Shown here: piece by piece, positions 24,098 through 36,500 of the stretch
Position numbering within the stretch: position 1 is the stretch's first letter
Layout: the number at the start of each line of letters is the position of its first letter
Assembly (NCBI GenBank): GCA_905250125.1
Contig: CAJNOL010000152.1
Span: forward strand, 132,200-196,199
Reading direction: 5' to 3'
Source of the DNA: Rotaria sordida
Taxonomy: Eukaryota > Rotifera > Eurotatoria > Philodinida > Philodinidae
DNA length: 64,000 nt
Translations under genes and position numbers: made by a program
Notes under the pieces: model-generated
What the model was told of the DNA's origin: nothing
Seen by the model: only the letters and a program-made list of their open reading frames with translations
The model's database searches: none

Positions 24098-25114
24098 TTT
24101 CTACTAAACTCAAACATGTCATTAATACCATTGAGCCTATGTTTTACTCTAACAAAGTAAGGCTCTATTTTCGATAATATAGTGATATGGTTTCATGCAA
24201 AAAAAAAAACTTTTATAATCAAAGATTGACAATAGAGAATAAAATTCTAAACAAAATCATTTATTCAATAATTCTAATGATATAATATTCTTAGAGATAA
24301 GATGTTCAATTATTTACTAAAATTCAAAAAGTCATGTAGAATTTTAACTAATATCTTACTTATGATTATTTACTTTATAAATATAATTTGTTTTTTCTAT
24401 AGTCCTGATTGAAGCCATAAAATTGAATATTAATCTCAATTTTTGAAAGTGTTCATATCATTATTGATCCATATTTTTCTCTTTTTCATATATGATAAAT
24501 CATATCATGCCCTAGAGAAGTTTTAAAATAATGAGTTTGGAAACTCCTTCAAGGTAATATGTCAATATTACTCTATTAACTGTTAGTCAGATGTTACAAT
24601 GTTTTTCTTTATTATTAATATATACACATACAGTTACTTTCCTTGATTACTTATCGTTATTTTTTTTTGCTTTTTTTCCGCATTATTATTAAGAGAAAAG
24701 ATGAGAAAAGAGAAACTCTTTAAATTATTTTTTTTTCTCTGTTCACAAGAAAAATGACATTTTTTGCAGTTTACGCAAAAAAGAAACAAAAACTTTTTTT
24801 TAATTTTTGTAAATTATTTCTCAATGAACATTTGTTGACATCAAACACGTTTGTGTAGGAGGAATTATAAGTATTTAAGGAATATATTTTTTTTCAAGAC
24901 TACAGATTATTGTCAGAATATATCAACAGTAAGTAACATTTGTTTTACTTGAATTACACAGACTATTGATGGGGTTTATGTACTCTATGAATATATACCT
25001 ATTGTAATCATACATCATCTAGCTGATAATTACTTTTCTATCTATTGGATTAAACTTTCTTTTCAATATTTTTTTTTGTTGTGAAAGTCAATTTTTCTTT
25101 TGTAGATTTGCAAA

Positions 25115-25527
25115 ATGTTCTCATCAATTCAATTATTCTCTATTTTATCAATTACACTAGGTAAATTTTATATATATATATATGCATAAAATCTTATTCT
25201 ATCTAAATATTACATTTAGTTATGCTTTCTATGCATTTTATAAATGGTGTTCCCATAAATTTCGACTCATCCGATGACATAAATGCAGTAATCGGTGATC
25301 AAACTAAACTAATTGATGATGAACCAATATTATCAAAGCGAAAATTGCCTGTTGAAGGTATTCTAATTGGTCGACGAGAATTTTCAAATGATGATATTTT
25401 ACTTGACAAACGTAATTATCCAATCGAAGGAATTCTACTTGGAAAACGTAATTATCCAGCTCAAGGAGTACCTTTACGTGAACATAATATTCGTTTTTTC
25501 GCACCGAAACCAATACGTTATAATTGA
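25115..25527 (+). CDS. Neuropeptide precursor with amidated EGIL-type peptides
   Basis: A 117-residue prohormone from two exons (25115-25160, 25220-25527; phase 1). Signal peptide at about residues 1-26 (hydrophobic, ending near HFINGVP). An acidic spacer follows, then peptides bounded by dibasic sites. KR | KLPVEGILIG | RR; then an acidic linker EFSNDDILLD | KR; then NYPIEGILLG | KR; then NYPAQGVPLR and a tail. The Gly before RR and KR is the classic amidation donor, so the predicted mature peptides are KLPVEGILI-amide and NYPIEGILL-amide. The shared core is P-x-E-G-I-L-hydrophobic-amide. A donor at 24929 and acceptor at 25104-25105 suggest a 5'-UTR intron; a TATTTAAGG box lies at about 24872. 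I do not recognise the peptide family. Confidence 0.85.
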
Positions 25528-26111
25528 TTCGTAAATTGGTTCTGTTTAACATGAAAAACAAAGCAATAAACAGAAAAAACAATTATCTTTTTTTTTCTAA
25601 GTTACTCCTTGTCTTTTTACATTATTCGCATATAATCTTACGTTTGAATAAAATGTGACTTATGAACAATAAAGAAATAAAAGAAAAAATTAATTCAATC
25701 CATTTTTTTCTTTTCTTCCTTGATCTTTTATTCACTCATTCAATTATAATAAACAATCGCAGATTTAACAGTGAAAAAAATCAATAAATAAATAAAAGAT
25801 AGAGTACATTTATACTAATTAAAAATATATATATAATAATTTTATTGTTTGCTTTAGATATAGATATATTCTCAATAGGTTAGTAATAATATGTCTTTTT
25901 TTTTATTAATTTCGAATAAAATCAAGATGAAACAAAATCGAATAAAGAAAAAAAGAGGACAAAAAAAGCGTTTGTTTTTTTACAATGAACAATAGAACGC
26001 AAAGGAAATAGACAAACAGATAGAAGCTGAAAAAAAAAGAAATAAATGAATATACAGCAACAAAGGACGTCGCCGATAGAATATTTTATTTTTTAATGTT
26101 GATCTTTGATT
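25528..26111. other. Convergent 3' spacer
   Basis: Separates the 3' ends of the neuropeptide gene and VPS4. It is AT-rich with several AATAAA hexamers (for example near 25564 and 25647). Nothing else is seen. Confidence 0.5.
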
Positions 26112-26994
26112 CTATAAACCTTCTTGACCGAATTCTTGGGTAAATTTTTGATATTTTACCAATTCATTTTCACCTACTGTTGGTTTTTGTGTAGCAAGAG
26201 CAGCTAACATATCCGACTAGAAATAATCAAATTAGTAGTAATTTCTACGAATAAAAAATTATAAATACTAACTATGCTGACTGGTGGTTCGCACAATTCT
26301 TCAGATTTTATTTTATCTAATGTAAGTTCTTGAGCTTCTGGATCTCCGGGTGAACAAACAAGCCAAAGATGCCGAGGACCATCAGGGTTTGGATTCGGTA
26401 TCTATGTTAAAATCATAAAATTATTCGATGAGTAACAAAGATTGAAGAGAATCTACTCGTTTGAAATGAGTTGCTGAACTAAGTCGTCGAATAGGTCTTA
26501 NNNNNNNNNNAACACTAACCTTCAAATCTTTGCATCATACGTTTTTTATCTAAGTCTACATTATCGTCGTCACTAACTCTATTACGTTTCGAACTTCCAT
26601 GATCATTGTCATCACTAGCTACAGCTTGTTTTTTCTTTGGCTTATAGTCTTTCATATTCTTAATATCTTCTGCTCGTTGGATATACGTCTTAACTTTTGC
26701 ACGTATCTTTTGCTTCGTTGGTTCATTCATAACTCCATCTAGTAAAATACATACATCAGTTTCAATCCTTAGGAAATTTATTATCATTACTCACATTTTA
26801 TTGCATGCATAAACCAATCTGCAGCAGCCATATAGGCTTCTACAGCTGTCTCATAATTGTGTGCTTTATCTTCTGAAGTAGCGCGCTCAGCAAAGTTCAC
26901 GGCTTTCTATAAAATCATAACAAAAGGAAGTAAAATTGATCTTCAATTAATTCCGAAAAAATACCTTTATAATATTATCTAGATCGATGCTCAT
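26112..26994 (-). CDS. VPS4: VPS4 AAA ATPase, ESCRT-III disassembly; AAA core missing at assembly gap
   Basis: VPS4 disassembles ESCRT-III filaments. The N-terminal part (exons 26994-26965, 26906-26795, 26738-26520) is a MIT domain: [20 protein letters not shown], then MHAIKYGV, then [17 protein letters not shown], followed by a charged linker. The C-terminal part (exons ending at 26457, then 26401-26273 and 26216-26112) has [24 protein letters not shown], the PPVSISDMLAAL helix and [11 protein letters not shown], the conserved VPS4 end. Between them are 10 Ns (26501-26510), flanked by a splice donor on one side and mid-exon sequence on the other. The whole AAA core (Walker A and B, arginine fingers, roughly 270 residues) is absent, so the gap must hide about 1 kb. 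An acceptor-like AG lies 14 bases before the ATG. Confidence 0.9.
26501..26510. other. Assembly gap (10 N)
   Basis: Ten Ns inside the VPS4 gene. Judged from the missing AAA domain the true gap is far longer than 10 bases. Confidence 0.97.
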
Positions 26995-28337
26995 TGCCTC
27001 AACAATCTCTAAAAGAAAAAAGTATACAATATGTAAGTATGAAGAAAAATATCCTGAAGAATAAATATTGATAATTAACTAACAGTATTGACAAATACTT
27101 TTCTCCTCGAAATGAAATGTCAGATTTGTATATTTCTAAGGTAAAATGAAGGATGTATAAAACATAAAATCAAAAAAATTAAGTTCAATATAGTGAGATC
27201 AGTAGCAATAATACGAACGAAATTCGTAATAATACTTTTTCTATCTACAAACGTATTCTTGTTAATACACAATGAATAAGATACATAATAACTGAAGACG
27301 TATTAATATATACTGTCGGATAAATGAATCATTTAAATAATTTGTTTAGTTTCTGAGTCATTCCTGTTACTCATTTTTATCGCTACGAATTTTATCAGTA
27401 AAAACATATGACAAGTTATTTTCGAAAAAACACTTAACGGTTGCAAGTGGCAATTAAAATCCATGCGAATTATTTTCAAATTATTCTTACATTTCAGTAG
27501 TTATATAAATCAACTTAAATTACCACGAAAGATCTTTATATAATAAAGAAATGATCTCAATGGTATTCAAAAAAAAAAAAGATGAAACATTGAGATGTAC
27601 GTTATCTTTGAAAATTTGCGCAAATCATTGTCTAATTTTAAATATGACTAGACGAGAATTAATCATCATGCAATCTATTTTCAAATTTGAAAGACCAAAA
27701 ATGGTCAGAAGTTCAAAGTGATCGAAAACTGGTTAGATTCAGCGGTGTTAGAGATCTATAACCTATGCTCTTAGCATCTTCGAAATGAGAAATAATCGTT
27801 AGGAGAGCTTTGCATACAAAGAATAATCGCAACATGAGTTTTTCTGCTAGAAATTTCGAGATTTCAGTTTAATAAAAATACCAACTAACACTTCGCAGCT
27901 ATATTAACGATGAAAAACCTGAGGTACAATGTACCTTCTTTCTTCGCTCTGCAATTTGTCCCCATAATGCCCTCTACTTTTGAAACTTGTTCACGCAGCT
28001 TGCCGTTTTCTGACAGTTAACCATCCTGCCTTTCAATGTTGAGTCACATCTCCAAGTATAACAACTAAATTTTTTGAATATAATTTTTCTTATGATCGAT
28101 TCTGTGCTATAATTTGAGCTCGGTTTAAAATTACATGTGAGATATTTTTATTGATTGATAGCGACACGTATGTCTTAGTTATTTATTGGATCAAATCGAT
28201 TATTCAATAAGCAATTTTTTTTTTATAACACGATGATATGCGATCGATGAGGCTTCGAGTTTTGCATAGTACTTGTTGTAGAAAATGAATTAATTCTTTT
28301 AATAGATTATATCGAATTAGATATTTCTTGATTTGTC
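26995..28337. other. Divergent spacer, VPS4 / glyoxalase II
   Basis: About 1.3 kb between two divergent genes. Near 27009 a pyrimidine-AG acceptor precedes the VPS4 start. Otherwise I see only AT-rich sequence with no coding character. The 200 bases around 27880-28080 are less AT-rich and might be an old repeat. Confidence 0.45.
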
Positions 28338-29507
28338 ATGTTTGTGCGACAACAATTGGTATTGAAGTAAGTCCACAATATGCTAAAAACTAATTAAAAA
28401 ACATTTTTATTTATTTATTAATAATACAAATTACCATGGTATTTTTTATTCGTCTTCAGATTTTCATCTTTAGTTAATAAACTTTATTATCGCACCATGA
28501 AAATCCGTCATTTCAATGCATTAAAAGATAATTATATGTATTTAATAACTGATGATAAAACAACAGAATGTGCAGTTGTTGATCCAGCTGAACCAAAGGA
28601 AGTAAGAAAGACAATATTTTAGGAAAAAAAATCAATTCTTTAGACTTGAATTTCTAGTTAGTTGAAACAATTAAAAAAGAAGGATTAAAATTAACAACTA
28701 TTCTTACAACACATCATCATTATGATCATGCTGGTGGTAATAATAAAATGCTTGAATTAATGGGTGCAGAAAAAGGTCAAATAAAAGTAGTTGGTGGTGA
28801 TGAATCATTACAAGGTCTTACACATCTAGTACAAGATAATGAAAAAATTCAGGTAATTTAATTTCTCTAATTTTCTCAAGCAGAAATAAAGTTTTCTGTT
28901 TTTTTTTTATTCCAATAGATTGGAGAACTTGAAGTTACTTGTTTATTAACACCTTGTCATACAGCTGGTCATGTTTGTTATCTCGTTACAGGTTGGTAAT
29001 ATGAAATTGTTTGTTTTCAGTTTTTAATTAAAAAAATATTTTAGATAAACAACAACAAGCTGTTTTTACAGGCGATACTTTATTTATTGGTGGTTGTGGT
29101 AAATTTTTTGAAGGTTCAGCAGCACAAATGCAATCAAGTCTTCAAAAATTAGCAGGACTTGATCCAAAAACCGTATGTTAAACATATTTTTTTTTTGGTT
29201 AAATATAAAAAAAAACCAGAATAAGATTTCGTTTACTATATATCTATTTTTTTTACAGCTTGTCTATTGTGGTCATGAATATACGAAAACAAATCTTGAA
29301 TTTGCTGCAACTGTTGAACCAGATAATCAAGATTTAAAAGCTAAACAAGCAAGTTTAAAATCTGTTACAATACCATCAACAATAGGTGATGAACTCAAAT
29401 TTAATCCATTTATGCGTACAAATCAAAAAAGTGTACAAGCATTTACTGGTAAAGCTGATCCAATTGAATGTATGGGTGAATTACGTGAAAGAAAAAATAA
29501 ATTTTAA
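28338..29507 (+). CDS. HAGH: Hydroxyacylglutathione hydrolase (glyoxalase II)
   Basis: Hydrolyses S-lactoylglutathione to lactate and glutathione, the second step of methylglyoxal detoxification. Six exons (28338-28366, 28460-28601, 28658-28852, 28919-28991, 29045-29172, 29259-29507) give 271 residues. The metallo-beta-lactamase zinc site is intact: [10 protein letters not shown], then [18 protein letters not shown] and the C-terminal glutathione-site segment [10 protein letters not shown] with NPFMR. Exon 1 plus the start of exon 2 encode [17 protein letters not shown], a basic acid-free leader typical of mitochondrial import. The internal Met28 (MKIRHF) would give the cytosolic form, as known for animal HAGH. 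Length and motifs match the family throughout. Confidence 0.95.
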
Positions 29508-30186
29508 ATTTAATTCTTTCTTTTTCATTAAACAAGCAATTGATGATTTTTTTTCTTTGATTTGAATAAACAAGCCAAAATTTAATGATCCATTTTTTTT
29601 TCTTTTAGATATACATAGAAGAAAATAATGACTAATGGAATGTCTAGTATAATTGATTTAGAATTTTATATTCAACTCGCTACTTTTTTTGGATGTTCCT
29701 CAAGGTTGACTTAATGAAAAGCTTTGAAATATTCACGCTAGACGGAAAATCGACTGCTTTGCAAAAATAGATATTTTCGTTTTTCGTTTCAAGCTGATTT
29801 TGTTTTTTTGTTTTACTAAGCATCAAATGAGGAAATAAGTAATCTATTTTAAAAAATCTACTAAAATTTTTAAGAGTCTTATTTCAATGAGATAAAACTT
29901 TAATGTATGTTTTTTGTAAAAGGACAAAGACATGTGCGTTTTCTAACTTTTTTTTTGGTGTCATCGTTTAAAACTTTCACTAGCTTTTTCAATGATTATC
30001 ATTGTTGTTATTTACTTACATTTATGAACACTATACATAGTAATCCTTTTTTTTTTAATTATCATTAGTTTTTCTTTCTGAAATTAATTCAATAAACTTT
30101 TTCTTTGTAGATTATCAATTGTGTTTAGAAGCCATTTAATTAAAACCTTAGACGAACTTTCATATATATACATATATATATTATAA
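29508..30186. other. Spacer between HAGH and GalNAc transferase
   Basis: About 680 AT-rich bases between two rightward genes. Contains TATATATACATATATATA just before the downstream start, possibly a TATA region. No gene is seen. Confidence 0.5.
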
Positions 30187-33100
30187 ATGTTGAAAGGTCG
30201 TCTATGGCGTTTTTTAATATTCTTTTTTGTACTGTATTTAATATTTCTTCTCGTTTTTTCCCGTTCATTTAATTCTGATAATAATGATAAAACAACAACA
30301 TCACCATTACCTCAGGCACGTGTTATTATTGATGATAATAATCACGAACAAAATAATATTCAACATCATGAGGTTGCACGACAAGTCGAAATTAATAAAC
30401 CATCTGATTTAGAACCTGTAATGACAAAAGGTATATTAGGAAATTATGAACAAAGAAGCGTAGTTAAATCATCGGGTCCTGGTGAAGATGGTGAAGGTGT
30501 TCAATTACACGGAGAAGATATTCAACGAGGACAAGAATCGGTTGCTGAATATGGTTTTAATGAAGTAGCAAGTGATAAAATTTCATTAAATCGACGTGCA
30601 CGTGATACAAGGTAGGAAAAACAAAGCCAAAAATAATCCCGATAAAATTTAGAGAGAGAAAAAAAATCTTTATTTAGACCGGAAGAATGTAAATATTGGA
30701 ATTATCCAAGTGTTCATAGATTACCAACAGCATCTGTGGTTCTTGTTTTTTATGATGAAGGATGGTCAACATTAGTACGAACATTTCATTCTGTTATTAA
30801 TACAAGTCCAAAAGAATTATTAAAAGATATTATTCTTGTTGATGATTACAGTGATCAAGAACATATAACTATTCGTTTACCGGAATATATTAAAAAATGG
30901 AATGGTCTTGTGAAATATGTTCGAACACAACAACGGTAAATTTTCCTCGAGAAATACAATACGGAAGTAGTTCATATATTATAACGAGACATTATTGGTA
31001 TACGATCTATGATCGTATATCAACAACGTCTGTCACAGTCCGTAAAAGGGGGGAGGGGGTGCAGTGTGTATCAAACTAGACATTAGGTAAAAAAAATTAA
31101 ATCTCATGGTAGTAAATATACTGCACGACAAGCTTTATCTGCTGACATAACAACTTTTATTACTAACGTCAAGTAGAGTGGAAAACACGCCTGTCGTTAA
31201 AAAAACGAGTTGGCAAACAGTAGCATATATTTGAAGTTGGCTCAATGTCTTCTATCGATTCGTAAAAATTAATTCTTCCAAGAAACCATAGTTTTCCAGT
31301 TCAGAAACATTTTTATTGCACGAATGATATACTATCACTTCCGAAGAAGAAGAATCCAAGTTTTTATCTCTATATTTTAAGACCTATTGTAGATCGTGTA
31401 TTCCACCAAAAGTAAATGTTTGATTTTTATTATAGAGTTGGACTTATTGAAGCTCGTGTTATTGGTGCTCGCGTTGCTGAAGGCGATGTTATTGTAATCT
31501 TAGATGCTCATTGTGAATGTGTAAGATAATGTCTTCTTTTGTATTAATTTAAGTTTATTTTTTTTTGTTTTTAAATTTCTATTCAGGTAACAAATTGGTT
31601 ACCACCATTACTTACTCGAATTGCTTTAAATCGTAAAACTTTAGCTATACCTATTGTTGATGGAATTGAATGGAATACTCTTCGACATAATACAGCTTAT
31701 GGTGGTACACTTTATAGAGGTATATGGGAATGGGGATTTTTATATAAAGAAACAGAATTACCACAACGTGAACGCAATTTAATGAAATATCAAACTGAAC
31801 CTTATAAAAGTCCAACTGTAAATTTGAAATCAATACGTTTTTATTTTGTTAACACTTTTTTTTTCTAGCATGCCGGTGGTCTTCTTGCTATAGATAAAAA
31901 ATGGTTTTTTGAATTAGGTGCTTATGATCCGGATATTAAAATTTGGTAAGTATTAATTTATATGAATTGAATATTAAAAAAGAAAGAAACTTGGAGCAGT
32001 ATGATATAAAAACTTTGATTTTTCTTTCTAGGGGTGGTATGTATTTATGTTTAAAATAATCTCAATTCTATTTTTGTTATTCGCTATTAGGTGAACAGTA
32101 TGAATTAAGTTTTAAAGTATGGATGTGTGGTGGTCAACTTGAATGGTAAATAAGAACAAGAAAAACTTATTTTTCTTTTCGATTAGATTAATATTTATTT
32201 GTTAATTTTTAAAGGGTTAGTTGTAGTCATGTTGGACATATATATCGAGGACCACGACGACGTAGTATGCATCCTCGAGGTGGAAAACTTCATCAAAGTC
32301 ATATAAATCATTTACGTGTCGCTGAAGTATTTTATTTTTGATTGATCTCTTCTTTTTATTTTCTTATCATTTAATATTAGATTTGGATGGATGAATATAA
32401 AGAATATTATTTACGTCGTCAACCAAATCAGGCTCATCTTGATATTGGTAATACAAGTGAATATAAAGCATTACGAAAACGTTTAAATTGTTCAAGTTTT
32501 AAATGGTTTTTGGACAATGTTGCTTATGAAATGGCTGAAAAATATCCATTACCACCCGCAAATTATGTTTGGGGTGAAATGCGTAATGATCAACATCGAC
32601 AATGGTGTGCTGATACACTTGATAATCATTTTGGTCGACCTATAGGTATATCTGGTTGTCATCATCAAGGTGGCAATCAATTATTTCGTATTAATGTAGA
32701 AGGTGAATGGTCATCGGGTGAACATTGTTTTGTATCGGAAGGAAATTCTGTTATTGCAAGGTATGGAAACAGTATTATTAATGTCTTCAATATATCGATA
32801 GTATGAACAGATTGATCAAGGAGAATGATTTAACAAAAATTCTATCTGAAGCCTTCCATAAATCTGATGTAGTTCGACGGATAAAAATGTTGTAGAGAGG
32901 TCGGAGGCATCTCATTTTGCAGAGAATGATTAACTTTTTTTTTTAATTCCATGTTTGCTTTATTTTCTGCAAATAGTCACTTCAGTAACCAAGAGATTTT
33001 TTTTTGTTATCATAGGCATTGTGTACAAATGGGTCGATGGACTCCAAAAGGTGAATGGACTTATGATAATAAAACACGACAAATTCGTTCGACGAAAGTT

Positions 33101-33202
33101 TATAAATGTGTAACAACTGATGGTAAAGTTTTAGCTCTTGAAACTTGTGAAGAAGATGCTACGGCACAAAAATGGACGTGGACAGAAACTTATGCTGTAT
33201 AA
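30187..33202 (+). CDS. Polypeptide N-acetylgalactosaminyltransferase (GALNT)
   Basis: Golgi type II enzyme that starts mucin-type O-glycosylation by adding GalNAc to Ser/Thr. Ten exons (30187-30611, 30678-30935, 31436-31520, 31587-31817, 31869-31945, 32032-32036, 32091-32145, 32215-32326, 32381-32760, 33016-33202) give 604 residues, normal for the family. Residues 7-25 are the signal anchor, followed by a disordered stem. Catalytic domain: SVVLVFYDEGWSTLVRT, VDDYSD, the Mn-binding DxH in LDAHCEC, PIVDGIEW, the Gal/GalNAc segment GGLLAIDKKWF...GAYDP, WGGEQYELSFKVWMCGG and SHVGHIYR. A ricin-B-like lectin domain covers the last ~130 residues (HCVQMGRW, AQKWTW). Exon six is only 5 bases and is needed to keep frame. 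The intron at 30936-31435 holds a dispersed repeat. Confidence 0.94.
30966..31045. repeat. Dispersed repeat copy in GALNT intron
   Basis: Resembles 11334-11410 in the aftiphilin intron. The shared core is TCATATATT...TCGTATATCAACAA followed by a CGTCTGTCACAGTCCG-like end. A G-run (GGGGGGAGGGGG) follows directly. Probably a fragment of a mobile element. Confidence 0.5.
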
Positions 33203-33517
33203 TTAATATCGAATTTATATAATAACTGTAACATGGAAAATATAAGTTATTATTACCTCAAGAATCTCTGATTCGGGTTTTTTTTTGTTGTTTCTTTCTT
33301 GTGATATTCTCCATTATTGTTATTATTTTCTTATCTTTGATTTCGTGCTAAATCAAGTGATTTGTAATTTTTGTTTGGTGTTTTTTTGTTATTTTTAAAT
33401 TATATACAAATTCATTTTAATTCTCGGTTTATTAGGTTTTATTTAAATAATTATTCGAAGAGGTTAAAAGATTAAAAAAAAATTAATGCCTTAAATAATT
33501 TATTCTCTTTAGATAAA
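33203..33517. other. Short spacer
   Basis: Holds the 3' end of the GalNAc transferase and the promoter of the next rightward gene. It is T-rich, and ends in TTCTCTTTAG, an acceptor-like signal 5 bases before the next ATG. Confidence 0.5.
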
Positions 33518-36500
33518 ATGTTACATTTATTAGCAAAACGTGCATGCATAACTAATCGACAAACATTATATTTCTCTAAATCAATTGTTCGTAATAGTTC
33601 TTACTTAGTGTAAGCTTTGATTTTTATTTAATAAAAAAAACAAAATTCTATTAGATTCATATTTTAAAAGAATACCTGAATTACCACCTCCTGTTGAAGG
33701 TATTGATGCTGTATTTCATTCTGAAACACTTCCATCATTTGAACATGCTACACCACAAGTTGTTGTAAGTGGTGGTCTTCGATTATGTTCAGAATTTGAT
33801 ACTACTATTCAACAACATGTTGAAAAATTAGCAAATGGTAAATATTCTATTTTATTCATTCTTTATATGTAATTACGAAGAACAGATAAATTGAGTTCTT
33901 ATTAAGAAAATGTAATGTTTTATTCAATTGATACATTAGATAGTTTTGTTATAAGAGTTTCTAAAAATATTACTGTGATGTATTTCTTATACTTTTCTTG
34001 TTTGAATATTAATGTAGAAGTAGATGATAATAGTGAATAACTTGCGTTAAACACAAATATTGGAAACAGCACTTCTGGACTTAGTTATTAGAGTGCTTGA
34101 TTAACATTAAAGAAGTTACTTTTCTGTATAGGGTCTGTTATCATCTATATGAAATATGTCAATTTGAAAAGTATATATCACATATTTTCTTTTAAATTTT
34201 GCATAAATCTAGTTCGATGATCTGTCAGTAAAATTGTACCATTATATACGCCTCTCGTCGCAATAGAAGCTCCTAGAACTTCTAAAATGTCCAAGTATTC
34301 GAAAATCCTAGGAAAATTTCTATTATGGGAGAAATTACTAATTCGACCTGAATGTGGATGTTACTGAAGGCAGTAACTGAGTGTATAATCAACATGATCT
34401 CAGATTTCGCCGAAAAATGAATATAAGTTCTAGCATTTGTTCTTAATTATGAGTATTTGACGTCTGAAGAAACATTTTTTATAGGCAGAAAGGAAATTTC
34501 TAATACGTCCTTGACATCGATTCCTCTAGATAGAGTTACTTATATGCAGAGTTCTTCTATTTCGGGTAGTGGTTTAGTCTATAGTATTTACTAGTAAATA
34601 TTCAAATATGATGGTAAAATAACAAAAATTCGTCTGAGAAAAATTGATTAGACAAATCATTTCTCAATCTGACTTTGAAACCAATAGATTATAACATTTG
34701 AAAATCGAAATCTAAAATATAAAATTCTTAATCTGAATTATGAATAATATGATATTAAAAAAATTTCATACATCATAGAAAAGACTTGAATTTTTTGTAT
34801 ATAGATACATCGAAACCAACATTTGAATCTATATTTAATCCGATTGAAGATTTAAATGTTCCATTTGAAACGGGTCATTATACAATTCGTCAATTAGCAC
34901 TTGTTAAACAAAGAACATTTGCTAAATTATTTTCCAAAGTTTGTATAAAATCTTCCTGTCATTCTTTTATGATTATCTTTGTTTTTTTTTGTTTTTGTTA
35001 CAATAGTTTGATAGTCATTTTTCTATTCATCGAGAATATCGTTTTCAAGATCCAGCACTTTTCAATCTTGTTCAAGTAAATTTATTTTAATTGATTTATT
35101 TTGATTCTACTAATTCTTTTAGAATCTAAATACTGATGAAAATCGAAGGAAATTAAAAGATTGGCAACAAACATTAATTAACGTTTATTTATACTATGGA
35201 AAATTAAATGGTTGTCATTTAAATAATGAAAATCTTGATCAAATGCAATTACTCAATGGAAAACTTAGTCAATATCAATATAGTTTTGCGTAAATATATT
35301 CATTGAACTTTATAATTTATTATTTTCATTGTTTTTTTACAGTCAAAAACTTTTATATGCAAATAAAACATTTACACATCTTGAACTTGATCCATTCGCT
35401 TTTGATGATGTACCATATCATATAAAACAACAATTTGCAGTTGATAAGTATGATATTGATACACTGTGGGGATCCAAATGAACATTAGTTGAAAAATTAA
35501 AAGTGCACTTTTTAATAACTTAAATAGAACAACATATATTCTAACCTATGGATTACTTAATAACATGAAAGTCTTTATTTCTTTTGTTAGAATTAGTTGA
35601 AAAAACGCTGCGCTAGTAAGAATTAGAAGTCTTTTTTTTTACTATGAACAAAAAAATACAAAAAAGGAGAAGGCAGCCCTGAAAAAATTATATACTTAGG
35701 GCATACCAAAAGTAGTGGCAGTGACACTTTATTCCCTTATAGCGCGCTCAAAGAAACTTTCCTTATATATAGTTTGATAGAGAAAAAAAAGCTCTATCTT
35801 TCTATGCTATTTGATCATACTTCAACTTATATCATAATATCAAATTATCTATAAAACCTATTTCGGTTGGTTGTGTGCTGGTTGTACTAGATCATAACTT
35901 ATGAGATAGGCTAGTTTTCAATCTCTTAATACATTGTACGAACAATCCAAATGTACCATAAGGTGCAGCGTGAAAAGCTCTACAATTTATATAAGGTCAC
36001 TTATTTTATAACTGCACTTTTTGTTTTCAAAATCGACAAAATTTTGAGGGATCAAATTTTGAGTGCTGCGAAAATTAGTCGCATAGAATTTTCTTTTTTC
36101 TGAAAACAATTACAATGAGCTTTATTATGTAGATTGTAGAGCTTTTCACGCTGCATCTTCTGATATATTTTGTTTTTCTTTTGATGAAGCATATCAGGTG
36201 ATGGAACAATGAAATAATAAAAATGAATTCGTTGCGTACCGGAAACATTATCTTTTTCGCATGGTCGCTATTCGATTACTCAAAATTTTGTCGATTTTGA
36301 AAATAAAAAGTACAGTTATAAAATAAGTGGCCGTATATAAATTGTAGAGCTTTTCATGCTGCATCTTATAGTACATTTGACTTGTTCATACAGTGAAAAC
36401 TAATCTGTCTCAACGTTGTGATCTAGTACAATCAGCACATAACCAGTCGAAATAGGTTCTATAGATAATTTAATATTATGATATAAGTTGAAGTATGATC

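Larger units (their letters stand above)
19068..25114. other. Gene-poor 6-kb region
   Basis: Lies between the SART1 start and the neuropeptide gene. Open frames here are short (under 90 codons), lack initiator context or splice partners, and have the amino-acid mix of random AT-rich DNA. The region does hold structured repeats: an AATCGATT-rich tract ending in a long hairpin (20870-21660) and a foldback element (23774-24097), listed separately. It may also contain distal regulatory DNA for the neuropeptide gene, which I cannot identify. Confidence 0.5.
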
